The position numbers were made by a program, and so were the translations under genes. Positions 34,961 through 44,329 of a stretch of 64,000 nucleotides of DNA are shown piece by piece. The first letter of the stretch is position 1. Each line of letters opens with the position of its first letter. The stretch lies in NCBI RefSeq assembly GCF_900099825.1, contig NZ_LT629693.1, forward strand, positions 7,761,001 to 7,825,000, given 5' to 3'. The DNA is from Bradyrhizobium ottawaense. GTDB taxonomy: Bacteria > Pseudomonadota > Alphaproteobacteria > Rhizobiales > Xanthobacteraceae. Under the pieces are notes generated by a model that saw only the letters and a program-made list of their open reading frames with translations, was not told where the DNA came from and did not search any database.

Positions 34961-36187
34961 CTACGACGCGGCGCGCTGCGCTTCTTCCTCGAGCCGCGAC
35001 AGCAGCGACTTCGCCGAATCCTTCGGCAACAACGTCGCGACCGTCACGACGGGTTCCGATCGTGCGTCGCGAGGACCATAGCTGGTGTGGCGCATCACGC
35101 TCGACAGCCGCCGTGCGATGGCGTGCGCCGTCTTCAGGTCGGTTTCGGCAAAGGCGACGATAACCGATCCGCCGTCCTGAATGGCGCCAAAATCCATCTG
35201 CCGCATCAGGCGGCTGATGATCCGCGCGCCGTCGATCTGGGCGCGGGGATGCGCGGGATCGAAGGCGAAGCGGGCCACCGATAATCCGCCGCCGCGTTGC
35301 TGCGTCTGATAGACGGCGCTGGCGAAATCGCGATCGAAAGCGTCTGATGTCAACAGGCCGCTCTGGACGTCGACGAGGCCATCGGCATCGATCGACTTCA
35401 GTGTCCGGCTCAAGCCGGCTTCGAAGGCGTGCTGGCGGATCAGCGGCAACACGGCCGCGGCCACCTGTGCGGCCTCGCCGGAGACGATTTCGAGGTTCGG
35501 CAGATCATAGGCCGGCGCCAGGTCGCCTGATGTCACGACCACCGGAAGATGCCGGAAGCGGGAGTCCTCCGCCAACACGGTGAGGAAGGCGTCGACCACG
35601 CGCGCGCTGAAGCCCTCGGCGAGCACGATGCCGTCGATGTCCCTGACGTTGAGATGGTTCGCCGCGGCTTCGATCGAGAGCGCGCCGACGACGCCGGTTC
35701 GTTCGCCGAGCGTGACGGACAATGTGGGATAGGCGCCGCCGCGACCGATCAGCAGCACCGTTGCCTCGCGCGCCAAATCGATATCGGACAGGGCGATCGA
35801 CGCCGCCGGAATCTGACGGCGCATCACGGTCGCATGCAATGAGCGGATCCGCAGCGCCACGCCCAACCGCGCGATCAGGCGACCGGAGTGCCCCTGGATT
35901 TGAAAGAACGGAATGGCGTTGTCAGGAAGCGCCATCTGCGGATCGATCGCGATCAGCGGCAGATAGGGCTGGCGCGCGGCCACGCGCGCCGCCAACGCCG
36001 AAAAACCGGCCTCATCGATTTCGGACAAAGCGGCTATGACCGCGGCCGGCTGCACTTGGTCCACCGCGCGTGCTGCGTCCGCCCATTCGACCTCGATGAC
36101 CGGAAACAGCTTGGCGACGTCAAGTGCGTCGGCAAAAGACGGCCGCTGTGCGGTCGATACGACGAGGATCGGGCCTTGCTGGGACAT
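34961..36187 (-). CDS. Receiver-like protein with a degenerate GGDEF-type C-terminal domain
   Basis: 408 residues. The first 250 look like two receiver-type alpha/beta folds (ILVVSTAQRPSFADAL; EATVLLIGRGGAYPTL) with no obvious phospho-acceptor set. The last 140 follow the plan of a diguanylate cyclase domain (SGLLTSDAFDRDFASAV, then FGAIQDGGSVIVAFAETD) but lack the GG(D/E)EF active-site motif. It is therefore unlikely to make cyclic di-GMP; it may be a binding or scaffold protein. It lies 85 bases downstream of the adenylate-forming-type gene on the same strand. Confidence 0.65.
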   Translation of the reverse strand: MSQQGPILVVSTAQRPSFADALDVAKLFPVIEVEWADAARAVDQVQPAAVIAALSEIDEAGFSALAARVAARQPYLPLIAIDPQMALPDNAIPFFQIQGHSGRLIARLGVALRIRSLHATVMRRQIPAASIALSDIDLAREATVLLIGRGGAYPTLSVTLGERTGVVGALSIEAAANHLNVRDIDGIVLAEGFSARVVDAFLTVLAEDSRFRHLPVVVTSGDLAPAYDLPNLEIVSGEAAQVAAAVLPLIRQHAFEAGLSRTLKSIDADGLVDVQSGLLTSDAFDRDFASAVYQTQQRGGGLSVARFAFDPAHPRAQIDGARIISRLMRQMDFGAIQDGGSVIVAFAETDLKTAHAIARRLSSVMRHTSYGPRDARSEPVVTVATLLPKDSAKSLLSRLEEEAQRAAS

Positions 36188-36272
36188 TCTGACAAACTCG
36201 GATGACGCGTGGAACGCATGATCCTAGTTTGCCGGGCTTAATGGCGCGTCAACATGTGCCTTCCGGTGGTCC

Positions 36273-37778
36273 TCACGCGGTATTGGTGCGATCGCGAAAT
36301 GCCTCGACCATCAACGGGTTAAGGCCGAGTTCCGCAAGTGCGTCGCGGGCGCGGCCATGGTCATGGGCACGACCGGCAAGCCGGTGGCCGCTGAGGCGGT
36401 CGGGAAGGGCGGTCAGCAGCGCGCCTTGGCCGAGCCGCCGCGCCCATTCCTGCAGATCCTGCGCGAGGAAGCGGTAGCCGCCGACCGCCATGATGCCCGA
36501 TGGCGGCGCGGTGATATTGAGCGCGCCGGTCGCGCGGTCGAGCCGCGCGGCGTAATCGGTGTCAACGAAATCGCGTGGCGGCGGTGCGATCAGGGAGTCG
36601 CTCGGCGGCGGTGGCGGCGCATAGGCGGCGACCGGCACCATCGGTCCGCGCAATCCGAGCGTACCCCGCGGTGTCAGCAGGATCTCGCCCGCGATCGAGG
36701 TGCCCGGCAGTTCGCGCGGCGCGCCGTGCGGGCCAGGCTTGATCAAAGCGGGCGAACCGTCTTCAGCAGTCCGGCGTGCGCCGAACAATCCGGCCTCGCC
36801 GAACAGGTAAACGTCGGTCAGCGTGGCCCGTCGCGCGGACCAACTCGCGCTGGAGGCGACCTGTTCCGGCGCGCGCCAGAGGCCGATGACATTGCGCAGG
36901 CTCGGCATGCGCGCGGCGAGATCGAGTTCGTCCAGCCGCAACGCCAGTTGGGCCGGCACGATCAAGGTATCGCAGGAATGCTCGATGATTTCCTGTTCCA
37001 GCACGTCCTCGTCGAACGGGTGATGCAGCACCAGCGTTCCGCCCGACAACAGCCACACCACCAGCGAGGAGGCGAGGCCGGCAACCGACATCGGCGCGAA
37101 CGCCGACAGCACGGTGGCGCCCTGCGGCACGTCGCTTTCGAGCGACATCGCAAGGCCGCCCGCGATCAGGCTGAGATGAGCCCGCGGCACCGGACGGAAG
37201 CCGTCGGAAGTCACGTCGAAGCTGATCAGCGCCGCCTTGCGGCCGTCCTGGATGACGGCACGTGTGGTGGTGGATTGTCGCGTGATCGCATCGTCGAGCG
37301 AGAACATGCCTTCGGGCAGATCGGTGCCGAAGCCGCAGACATGGCGGATCGAGAACGCCTCGGCCGCGGCGTTCATGGCCAGATCCGAGTAGAGGATGCC
37401 GTCGACCCTGCTCGTTGTGACGATGGCGCGGGCCGCGGTGCGATTGAGCGCCATGGTCAGTTCCGCCTGCCGCCACAGCAGCGGCAGCACGGCGACGACG
37501 AGGCCGGCGCGGTAGGCGGCGAGCACCGTAAGGGCGAACTCAACCGTATTGGGCAGCTGGACCGCGATCACGGAATTCGCAGGCAGACTGGATTCGATGA
37601 AATGCGCCGCCAGCGCCGAGATCATCCGGTCGGCCTGCGCAAAGGTCAGATGCCTGGGTGCTTCGCCGGTAACGCGTGCCTTGTTGGCCGGATCCACCAG
37701 CGCCAGCGCGTCCGGCTGCCGCGACAGAACGCGCTTGAACAACGTGTCGAGGGTTGGCGAAGCGGTGGGCTGGGTCAC
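36273..37778 (-). CDS. Degenerate class I adenylate-forming (acyl-CoA synthetase-like) protein
   Basis: 501 residues with the overall ANL fold: N-terminal LTFAQADRMISALAAHF, an A5-like FGEAG, an A7-like DTDYAARLD and an A8-like GGYRF hinge. The phosphate-binding A3 loop reads TSDGFRPVPRAH in place of the usual TSGTTGxPKG pattern. The C-terminal domain is short and lacks the A10 catalytic lysine. It may bind a carboxylate or nucleotide without catalysing full activation. It is probably co-transcribed with the receiver-like gene downstream. Confidence 0.7.
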   Translation of the reverse strand: MTQPTASPTLDTLFKRVLSRQPDALALVDPANKARVTGEAPRHLTFAQADRMISALAAHFIESSLPANSVIAVQLPNTVEFALTVLAAYRAGLVVAVLPLLWRQAELTMALNRTAARAIVTTSRVDGILYSDLAMNAAAEAFSIRHVCGFGTDLPEGMFSLDDAITRQSTTTRAVIQDGRKAALISFDVTSDGFRPVPRAHLSLIAGGLAMSLESDVPQGATVLSAFAPMSVAGLASSLVVWLLSGGTLVLHHPFDEDVLEQEIIEHSCDTLIVPAQLALRLDELDLAARMPSLRNVIGLWRAPEQVASSASWSARRATLTDVYLFGEAGLFGARRTAEDGSPALIKPGPHGAPRELPGTSIAGEILLTPRGTLGLRGPMVPVAAYAPPPPPSDSLIAPPPRDFVDTDYAARLDRATGALNITAPPSGIMAVGGYRFLAQDLQEWARRLGQGALLTALPDRLSGHRLAGRAHDHGRARDALAELGLNPLMVEAFRDRTNTA

Positions 37779-37796
37779 GGCGTCATTTCAATGAAA

Positions 37797-39629
37797 TCAT
37801 TTCGGTTGCGGGTCCGGCTTCTGCCACCAGGTTTCCGGCAGATAGCCGGTCAACGAGGTCTTCTCAGGTCTTTCTATCCGATTCCATCGCGCGATCCATT
37901 GCTCGCCTGCGTTAAACAGCGGGATAGCGTAGAAGCCCGACATCAAGGTCCGGTCCAGTGCCCGCACCGCGGAGATGAAGGCCGGTCGTTCGTGTGCCTC
38001 CAGAAGCGCGGCAATCAGGGTGTCGATGGCCGGGTCTTTGGCGCCCATGTAGTTTCGTGTGCCGGGTATGTCGGCAGCCTGGCTGCCCCAATAGAACGAT
38101 TGCTCGTTGCCGGGAGACAGCGACTGATCCCACCGGTTCTGCAGCATGTCGAACTCGTAACCGAGCCGGCGCTGGTCGAATTGGACCGGATCGACCGCGC
38201 GAACGCCGGCCTCGATGCCGGCGCGCTTGAGGTCGCGCGTATAGGCCAGCGCGATGCGTTCCTGATCGCGGGTGGTGACCAGGATCTCGAAGGTGAGGGG
38301 CGCCTTGGTTGAACGCTGCCGCAACACGGTGCCGTCGAGGTCGTACCCGGCCTTCGACAGCAGGGTCAGCGCGCTGCGTAGGGTCGCGCGATCGCGGCCG
38401 GAGCCGTCGGTGACCGGCAGGCGGTAGCTGCCGTCGAGAATGTCCGGCTGGATGTGCGATGCGAACGGCTTGAGAAGTTCGCGCTCGCGATCGTCGGGGC
38501 TGCGGCCATAGGCGGATAGTTCAGAGCCGGCAAAGAAGCCGGCCGACCGCGTATAGAGGCCGAAGAAGTAGTTGCGGTTGATCCATTCGAAGTCGAACAG
38601 CAGGGTCAGCGCCTGCCGCACCCGGATGTCGGAAAACACCGGGCGCCGCGTGTTGAACACCAAAAATTCCGACGGCTGCGGCATGCCGGTCTTGACGGTG
38701 TCGCGGATCAAGTCGCCGGTTCGCGCCGCGGGAAAATCATAGCCGTCGTGCCAGCGCAGCGGCTCGGTTTCGACACGAAAGTCGTACAGCCCGCGCTTGA
38801 ACGCCTCGAACTGGCCGTTGGCCTCGCGATAGAAATCGAACCTGATCTCATCGAAATTCCACAGGCCCCGGTTGACCGGCAGGTCGCGGCCCCAATAATC
38901 GGGGTTGCGGATCAGTGTGACGCTCGCGCCGGGCTTCACTGCACTGACGCGATAAGGACCGGAGCCGATCGGTCCGGCCATGGTGGTTTCTTCAAAGGTC
39001 GCGGGATCGACGGCGTGGCGCGGCAAAACCGGCATCAGGCCCAGGATCAGCGGCAGCTCGCGGTCGTTGGCACCGCCAAGGTCGAACCGCACGGTGAGCG
39101 GATCCGGCGCTTCGGCCTTTGTCACCTTGGAATAATACTGGCGGTGGTTGGGGCGGCCCTTGTCGCGCAGCAGCGCCCATGAAAACAGCACGTCGTCTGC
39201 GGTGACCGGCTTGCCGTCCGAGAAGCGCGCGCGCGGGTCGAGATGGAAGGTGACATAGCTTCGCGCATCGTCGGTCTCGACGCTTTTGGCCAGCAGGCCG
39301 TAGAGCGTGAAGGCTTCGTCGTTGCCGCGCGCCATCAGGCTCTCGACCACAAAGCCCCGGATCTGCTGAAGCGCAAGACCGCGGACGATCAGCGGGTTGA
39401 GGCTGTCGAAGGTACCCGACAGGCCCCAGACCAGCCGCCCGCCCTTCGGCGCATCGGGATTGGCGTAGGGCATATGCTCAAAACCCGCGGGCAGAGCCGG
39501 CGCGCCGTGCATGGCGATCCCGAAAGCTTCGCCGGCCTGCGCCGCGCGGACGGCCGCGACCGGCGACAGGACGAATGCCAGCGCAACGCATGCCAAAGAG
39601 GCCGAGCGGATCGCTCCAACGGCGGTCAT
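37797..39629 (-). CDS. Extracellular solute-binding protein family 5, YejA-like
   Basis: 610 residues from ATG 39629. A signal peptide (AFVLSPVAAVRAAQ) is followed by a family 5 binding protein of the YejA class (IAMHGAPALPAGF, PYANPDAPKGGRLVWG, FYWGSQAADIPGTRNYMG). YejA-type proteins deliver peptides to the YejBEF transporter. No yejB, yejE or yejF lies next to it here. Downstream on the same strand, 18 bases beyond its stop, is the adenylate-forming-type gene. Confidence 0.85.
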   Translation of the reverse strand: MTAVGAIRSASLACVALAFVLSPVAAVRAAQAGEAFGIAMHGAPALPAGFEHMPYANPDAPKGGRLVWGLSGTFDSLNPLIVRGLALQQIRGFVVESLMARGNDEAFTLYGLLAKSVETDDARSYVTFHLDPRARFSDGKPVTADDVLFSWALLRDKGRPNHRQYYSKVTKAEAPDPLTVRFDLGGANDRELPLILGLMPVLPRHAVDPATFEETTMAGPIGSGPYRVSAVKPGASVTLIRNPDYWGRDLPVNRGLWNFDEIRFDFYREANGQFEAFKRGLYDFRVETEPLRWHDGYDFPAARTGDLIRDTVKTGMPQPSEFLVFNTRRPVFSDIRVRQALTLLFDFEWINRNYFFGLYTRSAGFFAGSELSAYGRSPDDRERELLKPFASHIQPDILDGSYRLPVTDGSGRDRATLRSALTLLSKAGYDLDGTVLRQRSTKAPLTFEILVTTRDQERIALAYTRDLKRAGIEAGVRAVDPVQFDQRRLGYEFDMLQNRWDQSLSPGNEQSFYWGSQAADIPGTRNYMGAKDPAIDTLIAALLEAHERPAFISAVRALDRTLMSGFYAIPLFNAGEQWIARWNRIERPEKTSLTGYLPETWWQKPDPQPK

Positions 39630-39887
39630 CGGCACGCGCGGATTTGATTCGGAAATGCACACCGCCCAGCTTTACCATAGGCGCCGGCATCCGGCCGTGA
39701 CGGACGCCAAAGATGCCTGTCGGCATTGATCTTTTCGTCGGTCGCTGTATTGAAGGCGTGCAATTGGCGACGGCGGCCGCGCCTGTCACGTATCCGCCTC
39801 AATTGACTAGGAGACAGCCGCCCAAACGGCTAGGTGTCGGTGCCTGCAGCGGTTTCGGGCGCTCCCGTTCAGAAAGGGTTTTCCGCA

Positions 39888-40715
39888 ATGAATTTCCGTA
39901 TCTTGGCCGCGTCGGTCCGGCCGCATGGGCAGTTTTTTGCCTTGTTGGCGGCCACGGCGCTGTCGGCCTCGCTGATCGCTTCCGCCGCGCAGGCTCAGAC
40001 GCCGGCCCCCGCGCCTGGCGCGCCCGCGGCTGCCCCCAAGGCCAAGGCGGCCCCGAAAGCCGCTCCCAAGGCGCCCGCCGCGGCGCCTGCACCGGCCGCG
40101 CAGCCGGCCGCTCCGCCGGCCAGTGGCGCTCCTGCTGCTGGCGCGCAGCCGCCGGACCAGCAGGTCCAGCTGATTTACGCGCCCTGGACCAAGTTCTGCC
40201 TGAAGGGCCAGGATGCCGGTGCCAAGCAGGTCTGCTTTACCGGCAAGGACGGCCGTATCGAATCGGGCCAGCCGGTCATTGCCGCTGTCATCATCGAGCC
40301 CGAAGGCGAGCCGAAGAAGATCCTGCGCGTGACGCTGCCGCTCGGCATGCAGCTCGTGCACGGAACCCGGATCATCGTCGACGCCAATCCGCCGCAGCAG
40401 AGCCCTTACGTGATCTGCTTCCAGAACGGTTGCATGTCCGACTACGAAGCAACCCCCGAGTTGATCGCCAGTCTGAAGAAGGGCCAGAACCTCGTGGTCC
40501 AGGCGATCAATTCCAACGGCGCACCGCTGACGCTGCCGCTGCCGCTGGCCGGCGAATTCGCCAAGGCCTATGACGGCCCGCCGACCGATCCGAAGGTGTT
40601 CGAGGAAAACCAGAAGAAGCTGCAGGAAGAGCTGCAGAAGCGGGCGGAAGAAGCGCGCAAGAAGCTGGAAGCCAATTCGCCGGCGGGCGCTCCTGCAAAT
40701 CCGGCCGCGAAGTAA
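39888..40715 (+). CDS. Invasion-associated locus B (IalB) family protein
   Basis: 275 residues. The signal sequence ends ASAAQAQ. A 60-residue Ala/Pro/Lys linker then leads into the IalB domain (about 100-235) with WTKFCLKGQDA, QVCFTGKDGR and YVICFQNGCMSDYEA, whose cysteines probably pair. The C-terminus is a charged helix (about 240-265). In Bartonella, IalB aids erythrocyte invasion; in rhizobia the role is undefined. ATG 39888 directly precedes the signal peptide. A strong terminator follows. Confidence 0.88.
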   Translation: MNFRILAASVRPHGQFFALLAATALSASLIASAAQAQTPAPAPGAPAAAPKAKAAPKAAPKAPAAAPAPAAQPAAPPASGAPAAGAQPPDQQVQLIYAPWTKFCLKGQDAGAKQVCFTGKDGRIESGQPVIAAVIIEPEGEPKKILRVTLPLGMQLVHGTRIIVDANPPQQSPYVICFQNGCMSDYEATPELIASLKKGQNLVVQAINSNGAPLTLPLPLAGEFAKAYDGPPTDPKVFEENQKKLQEELQKRAEEARKKLEANSPAGAPANPAAK

Positions 40716-40738
40716 CGCTCTCCGCGAGATAAACAAAA

Positions 40739-40762
40739 GGCGCCCGGTCGGGCGCCTTTTTT
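40739..40762 (+). terminator. Intrinsic terminator of the IalB gene
   Basis: GGCGCCCG (40739-40746) pairs with CGGGCGCC (40749-40756), followed by six T (40757-40762). The A-rich left flank would let it also serve the convergent hspQ gene. Confidence 0.92.
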
Positions 40763-40802
40763 AGTTTGGCCGAATTAGTTGAGCCGAACGATCGATGAAC
40801 GA

Positions 40803-41135
40803 TCAGTTGAGTGACGGATTGCGCGGGCGGTAGCCGCCCGATTTGTCCTTCACGAAAATCTCGGCCACCTGCGAATGCCGGATCGGCTCGCCGGAATCGT
40901 CGGGCAGCAAATTTTGCTCGGAGACATAGGCGACGTATTCGGACTCCGAATTCTCGGCGAGCAGGTGATAGAACGGCTGATCCTTGTGGGGCCGAACCTC
41001 CTCCGGGATCGACAACCACCATTCCTCGGTATTGTTGAATTCCGGATCGATGTCGAAAATCACGCCGCGGAACGAGAACACCCGGTGGCGGACGATCTGC
41101 CCGATCTGAAATTTGGCGGTGCGCGCTTTAATCAT
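40803..41135 (-). CDS. hspQ: HspQ (YccV-type hemimethylated DNA-binding) protein
   Basis: 110 residues matching HspQ throughout: AKFQIGQIVRHRVFSFRGVI, WWLSIPEEVRPHKDQPFYH and AYVSEQNLLPDDSGEPIRH. In E. coli, HspQ is a heat-shock protein that modulates Lon specificity and DnaA stability, and the fold binds hemimethylated DNA. The length is standard. It is convergent with the IalB gene across the terminator at 40739. Confidence 0.92.
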   Translation of the reverse strand: MIKARTAKFQIGQIVRHRVFSFRGVIFDIDPEFNNTEEWWLSIPEEVRPHKDQPFYHLLAENSESEYVAYVSEQNLLPDDSGEPIRHSQVAEIFVKDKSGGYRPRNPSLN

Positions 41136-41258
41136 GTCTCGTCGAATAGACCATGATTGTGGCCGATGCTAGGGGCAAAAGGACGATTTAACCCTCAGGC
41201 ATGGTGGCCGGACCCGGCGCCATGGTCCCGAAATGACTGACGAAAAGACGTTTACGCG

Positions 41259-42212
41259 ATGGCCGATATTCTCAACCTGGCGATTCCCTATTTCGGCCTG
41301 ATCTTCATCGGATTCGCCTGCGGCAAAGGTAAGGGGTTGCCGGAAGCGGGCCTCGTCTGGATGAATTTCTTTCTGCTCTATGTCTCGTTGCCGGCATTGT
41401 TGTTTGGCATCATGTCCAGGACGCCGTTCTCGGAACTGAACAACCCGCCATTCCTGATCGCGACCACGCTCGGCACCGTGACGGCCTTCGTGCTCGCCAT
41501 GGTCACCGGCCGGGTCATCGGCGAACTCTCGCTGCGCAAGGCCACCATGGCGGGACTTGCCGGCGCCTATGGCAATATCGGCTACATGGGACCGGGTCTT
41601 GCGCTCGCGGTGCTCGGCGCCAAGGCGGCGGCACCGACAGCGCTGATCTTCTGTTGCGACAGCATCTTCCTGTTTTCGATCGTGCCGCTGTTGATTGCGC
41701 TCACCGATCGCGATCATCCGTCGCCGTGGCACGCCATCGGCGTCGCGGCGCGGCAGATCGTGCTCAACCCTTTGATCATGTCGGCCGCCGCCGGCGCGCT
41801 GGCGGCGGCGCTGCATCTTGAATTGCCGGTCGCGATCGACAAGACGCTGCAGTTTTTGCAAAACGCCGCGGCGCCGACTGCGTTGTTCGTGCTGGGTGTT
41901 ACCGTGGCGCTGCGCCCGTTCGACCGCGTGCCATGGGAAGTCCCCGGCGTGATCGCGATCAAACTGCTGATTCATCCGCTTCTGGTGTTCGGATTGATGC
42001 TGCTGTTCGGGCCGTTCGCGCAGCCATGGGCGGCAACCGCGGTGCTGATGGCGTCATTGCCACCGGCGTTGAACGTGTTCGTGATCGCCCGGCAAAACAA
42101 CACCTGGATCGAGCCGGCATCCGTTGCCGTCCTGATCGGAACATTTGCATCGGTGGTGACGCTGACCAGCGTGATGTGGTTCATCCAGACCGGACGCCTG
42201 GTGTTTCCTTGA
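41259..42212 (+). CDS. AEC (auxin efflux carrier) family transporter
   Basis: 317 residues with about ten hydrophobic segments in two five-helix halves. Family motifs include the N-terminal PYFGLIFIGFACGK, GAYGNIGYMGPGLAL at the broken helix, and SLPPALNVFVIARQ near the C-terminus. It is an inner-membrane secondary carrier. Bacterial members export or import small carboxylates such as malate or malonate, so the substrate cannot be called. Its stop is followed directly by a palindromic repeat. Confidence 0.88.
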   Translation: MADILNLAIPYFGLIFIGFACGKGKGLPEAGLVWMNFFLLYVSLPALLFGIMSRTPFSELNNPPFLIATTLGTVTAFVLAMVTGRVIGELSLRKATMAGLAGAYGNIGYMGPGLALAVLGAKAAAPTALIFCCDSIFLFSIVPLLIALTDRDHPSPWHAIGVAARQIVLNPLIMSAAAGALAAALHLELPVAIDKTLQFLQNAAAPTALFVLGVTVALRPFDRVPWEVPGVIAIKLLIHPLLVFGLMLLFGPFAQPWAATAVLMASLPPALNVFVIARQNNTWIEPASVAVLIGTFASVVTLTSVMWFIQTGRLVFP

Positions 42213-42215
42213 AAA

Positions 42216-42262
42216 GCGTTTTCGAGCGAAGTGGATACCGGTTCGCGTGAGGAAAACGCGTC
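42216..42262. repeat. Palindromic intergenic repeat, family A, copy 2
   Basis: GCGTTTTCGAGCGAA at the left and TTCGCGTGAGGAAAACGC at the right are largely complementary around GTGGATACCGG. It fills the 48-base convergent gap and overlaps the first base of the minus-strand UbiH-type stop codon. Confidence 0.75.
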
Positions 42263-43460
42263 AAATTATAGAGCTCACGCGTTTCCATGAAGGCGCAAGT
42301 CCTTCGCGCATCGCGAGCCGCCGCAACGGGCCGAACGAGGCGAGCAAATGCATGCCGGCGGCACGCAGCGACTGCACCGCCAGAAAATCGTTGAGCAGCG
42401 AACGGTTGGCGATGTCGATCGCGATCGTGCGGCTGGCGACGTCGGCGCGCCGGGCCGATTGGTAGCGCGCCAGCACCTGCGGCGAACCGGGGTCTTCGCC
42501 CAGCGACATCGCATGGCCGGCGATATCGGCGATGTCGGCGGCGTCGCGCAGTCCCATGTTGAGGCCCTGTGCGCCGATCGGCGGCACCACATGGGCGGAT
42601 TCACCGACCAGGGCGACCCGGTGGCTGGCGAATTGCTTCGGGCTCTCGATCGCCAGCGGAAACAGGTTGCGCCCGGCCTCAACCTGGACCCGGCCGAGAA
42701 TGGAATGGGATTGCCTCTCGGCGGCCTCGGACAGTTCGTCGTCGCCGAGCGCCATCAGCCGTTCGGCTTCCTTCGTAGCCTGTACCCACACCACGCTGCA
42801 GCGGTTGCCGGGCAGGGGCACGAACACGCACGGGCCCTGCGGCGTGTGGAACTCGGTGGAGATGTTCTTGTGGGGGTGCGAATGGGCGATGTTGAAGGTC
42901 AGCGCCGATTGACGCAGGTCGCGCCGCCTGACCTCGATCCCGGCCGCGGCGCGGGAAGGCGACTGCCGCCCGTCGGCGCCGACCACCAGCCGTGCCGTCA
43001 GGGTCTCGCCCTGGCCGGTGCGGATCGACACCTCCGCATCATGTGGTTCGATGCTGGCGGCCTCGTCGTCGTGGCGCGTCAGGTTGGACAATTCGGCGGC
43101 GCGCTCCTCAAGTGCTGCCATCAGCGAGCGATTGTCGATGTTGTAGCCGAACTGTTCGAGCCCGATTTCATCAGAGGAAAACCGCACCTCCGGCGCACGG
43201 ATCAGCCGGCCGGTATCGTCGACGAGGCGCATGGTTTTCAAGGCGGCGGCCTTGTCCCGGCAGCGCGGCCAGACGTCCAGGCGTTCGAGCAGATCGGCCG
43301 ACGCGCCGAGCAGCGCCGTGGTGCGGTTGTCGGCATAGGGCGCGCGGCGGGCGAGCAGGGCGGTTCTTGCACCGGTCCCGGCCAGCGCAATCGCCGCGGT
43401 CAGTCCCGCCGGGCCGCCACCGATCACAACGGTGTCATAAATTAGCGATGTATCGTTCAT
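42261..43460 (-). CDS. UbiH/UbiF-type FAD-dependent hydroxylase
   Basis: 399 residues, a ubiquinone-biosynthesis-class flavoprotein monooxygenase. FAD motifs are TVVIGGGPAGLTAAIALA at the N-terminus, VVGADGRQSPSRA (DG) and VALVGESAHVVPPIGAQGLN (GD, followed by the UbiH signature GAQGLNMGLRD). It would hydroxylate the ubiquinone ring precursor in the cytoplasm or at the membrane. Alphaproteobacteria often use one UbiL-type enzyme for several positions, so the ring position is uncertain. Confidence 0.85.
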   Translation of the reverse strand: MNDTSLIYDTVVIGGGPAGLTAAIALAGTGARTALLARRAPYADNRTTALLGASADLLERLDVWPRCRDKAAALKTMRLVDDTGRLIRAPEVRFSSDEIGLEQFGYNIDNRSLMAALEERAAELSNLTRHDDEAASIEPHDAEVSIRTGQGETLTARLVVGADGRQSPSRAAAGIEVRRRDLRQSALTFNIAHSHPHKNISTEFHTPQGPCVFVPLPGNRCSVVWVQATKEAERLMALGDDELSEAAERQSHSILGRVQVEAGRNLFPLAIESPKQFASHRVALVGESAHVVPPIGAQGLNMGLRDAADIADIAGHAMSLGEDPGSPQVLARYQSARRADVASRTIAIDIANRSLLNDFLAVQSLRAAGMHLLASFGPLRRLAMREGLAPSWKRVSSII

Positions 43461-43594
43461 CCCGGGACAATTGACGTTCCCGGCCGCATTTTCAAGCCGT
43501 CAAGGGTTTGAAAAGTTTCCTTTCGTTTGCGCGGCGGAACGCCGCAAGCGCGGATATGCAAATCATGCCGATTCCTGATAGCACTGCCGGGATA

Positions 43595-44329
43595 ATGGAC
43601 CAGATAACCGAGCCTGTTTCAGCCCCGATATCGACCCGGATGCGTCTCGCCGCGTTTGGGGTGCATATCTTCACGGCGGCCGGTGCCGGCATCGCGCTGA
43701 TTGCGATGCTGGAAGCCGTGCGCGAGCACTGGGCCAGCATGTTCGGCTGGCTCGGCGTGGCGCTGATCATCGACGCCATCGACGGGCCGATCGCACGAAA
43801 GCTGGATGTCGTGCGATTGCAGCCGAACTGGTCGGGCGAGGTGCTCGATCTCGTCGTCGATTTCGTCACTTACGTCTTCGTTCCGGCCTATGCGATTACG
43901 GCGAGCGGGTTGCTGTTGCCGCTGGCGGCGCCGCTGCTCGGCATCGGCGTCGCGGTGTCCGGCGCGCTGTATTTCGCCGACAAGCGCATGAAGGCGTCCG
44001 ACAACCATTTCCGCGGCTTTCCGGCGCTGTGGAATGCGGCGGCGTTCTATCTATTCCTGCTGCATTGGCCGCCGGCGATCTCCAGCCTCGGCATTGCGGT
44101 CCTGATCGTGCTGACGTTTGCGCCGTTTCACACCGTGCATCCGGTCCGCGTCGTGCGCTTGCGCTGGCTGACGCTGTGGCTGCTGGCGGCATGGGCGGCG
44201 CTGGCGATGTATACGCTGGCCTGCGATTTCAATGTCGGCGTTCCCATCACAGCCGGGCTCTGTTTCATCGCCGCCTATATCGTCGGCAGCGATACGGTCA
44301 TCCGGCGGATAAAGGCGTTCAAGGCATGA
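43595..44329 (+). CDS. pcs: Phosphatidylcholine synthase
   Basis: 244 residues with about eight membrane helices. The CDP-alcohol phosphotransferase signature is in the form typical of Pcs: IDGPIARKLDV, then SGEVLDLVVDFVTYVFVPAY. Pcs condenses choline with CDP-diacylglycerol in the inner membrane and is characteristic of rhizobia. I prefer ATG 43595, which leaves a short lead into MRLAAFGVHIFTAAGAG; ATGs at 43508 and 43556 are in frame. Its stop overlaps the terC start as ATGA. Confidence 0.9.
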   Translation: MDQITEPVSAPISTRMRLAAFGVHIFTAAGAGIALIAMLEAVREHWASMFGWLGVALIIDAIDGPIARKLDVVRLQPNWSGEVLDLVVDFVTYVFVPAYAITASGLLLPLAAPLLGIGVAVSGALYFADKRMKASDNHFRGFPALWNAAAFYLFLLHWPPAISSLGIAVLIVLTFAPFHTVHPVRVVRLRWLTLWLLAAWAALAMYTLACDFNVGVPITAGLCFIAAYIVGSDTVIRRIKAFKA

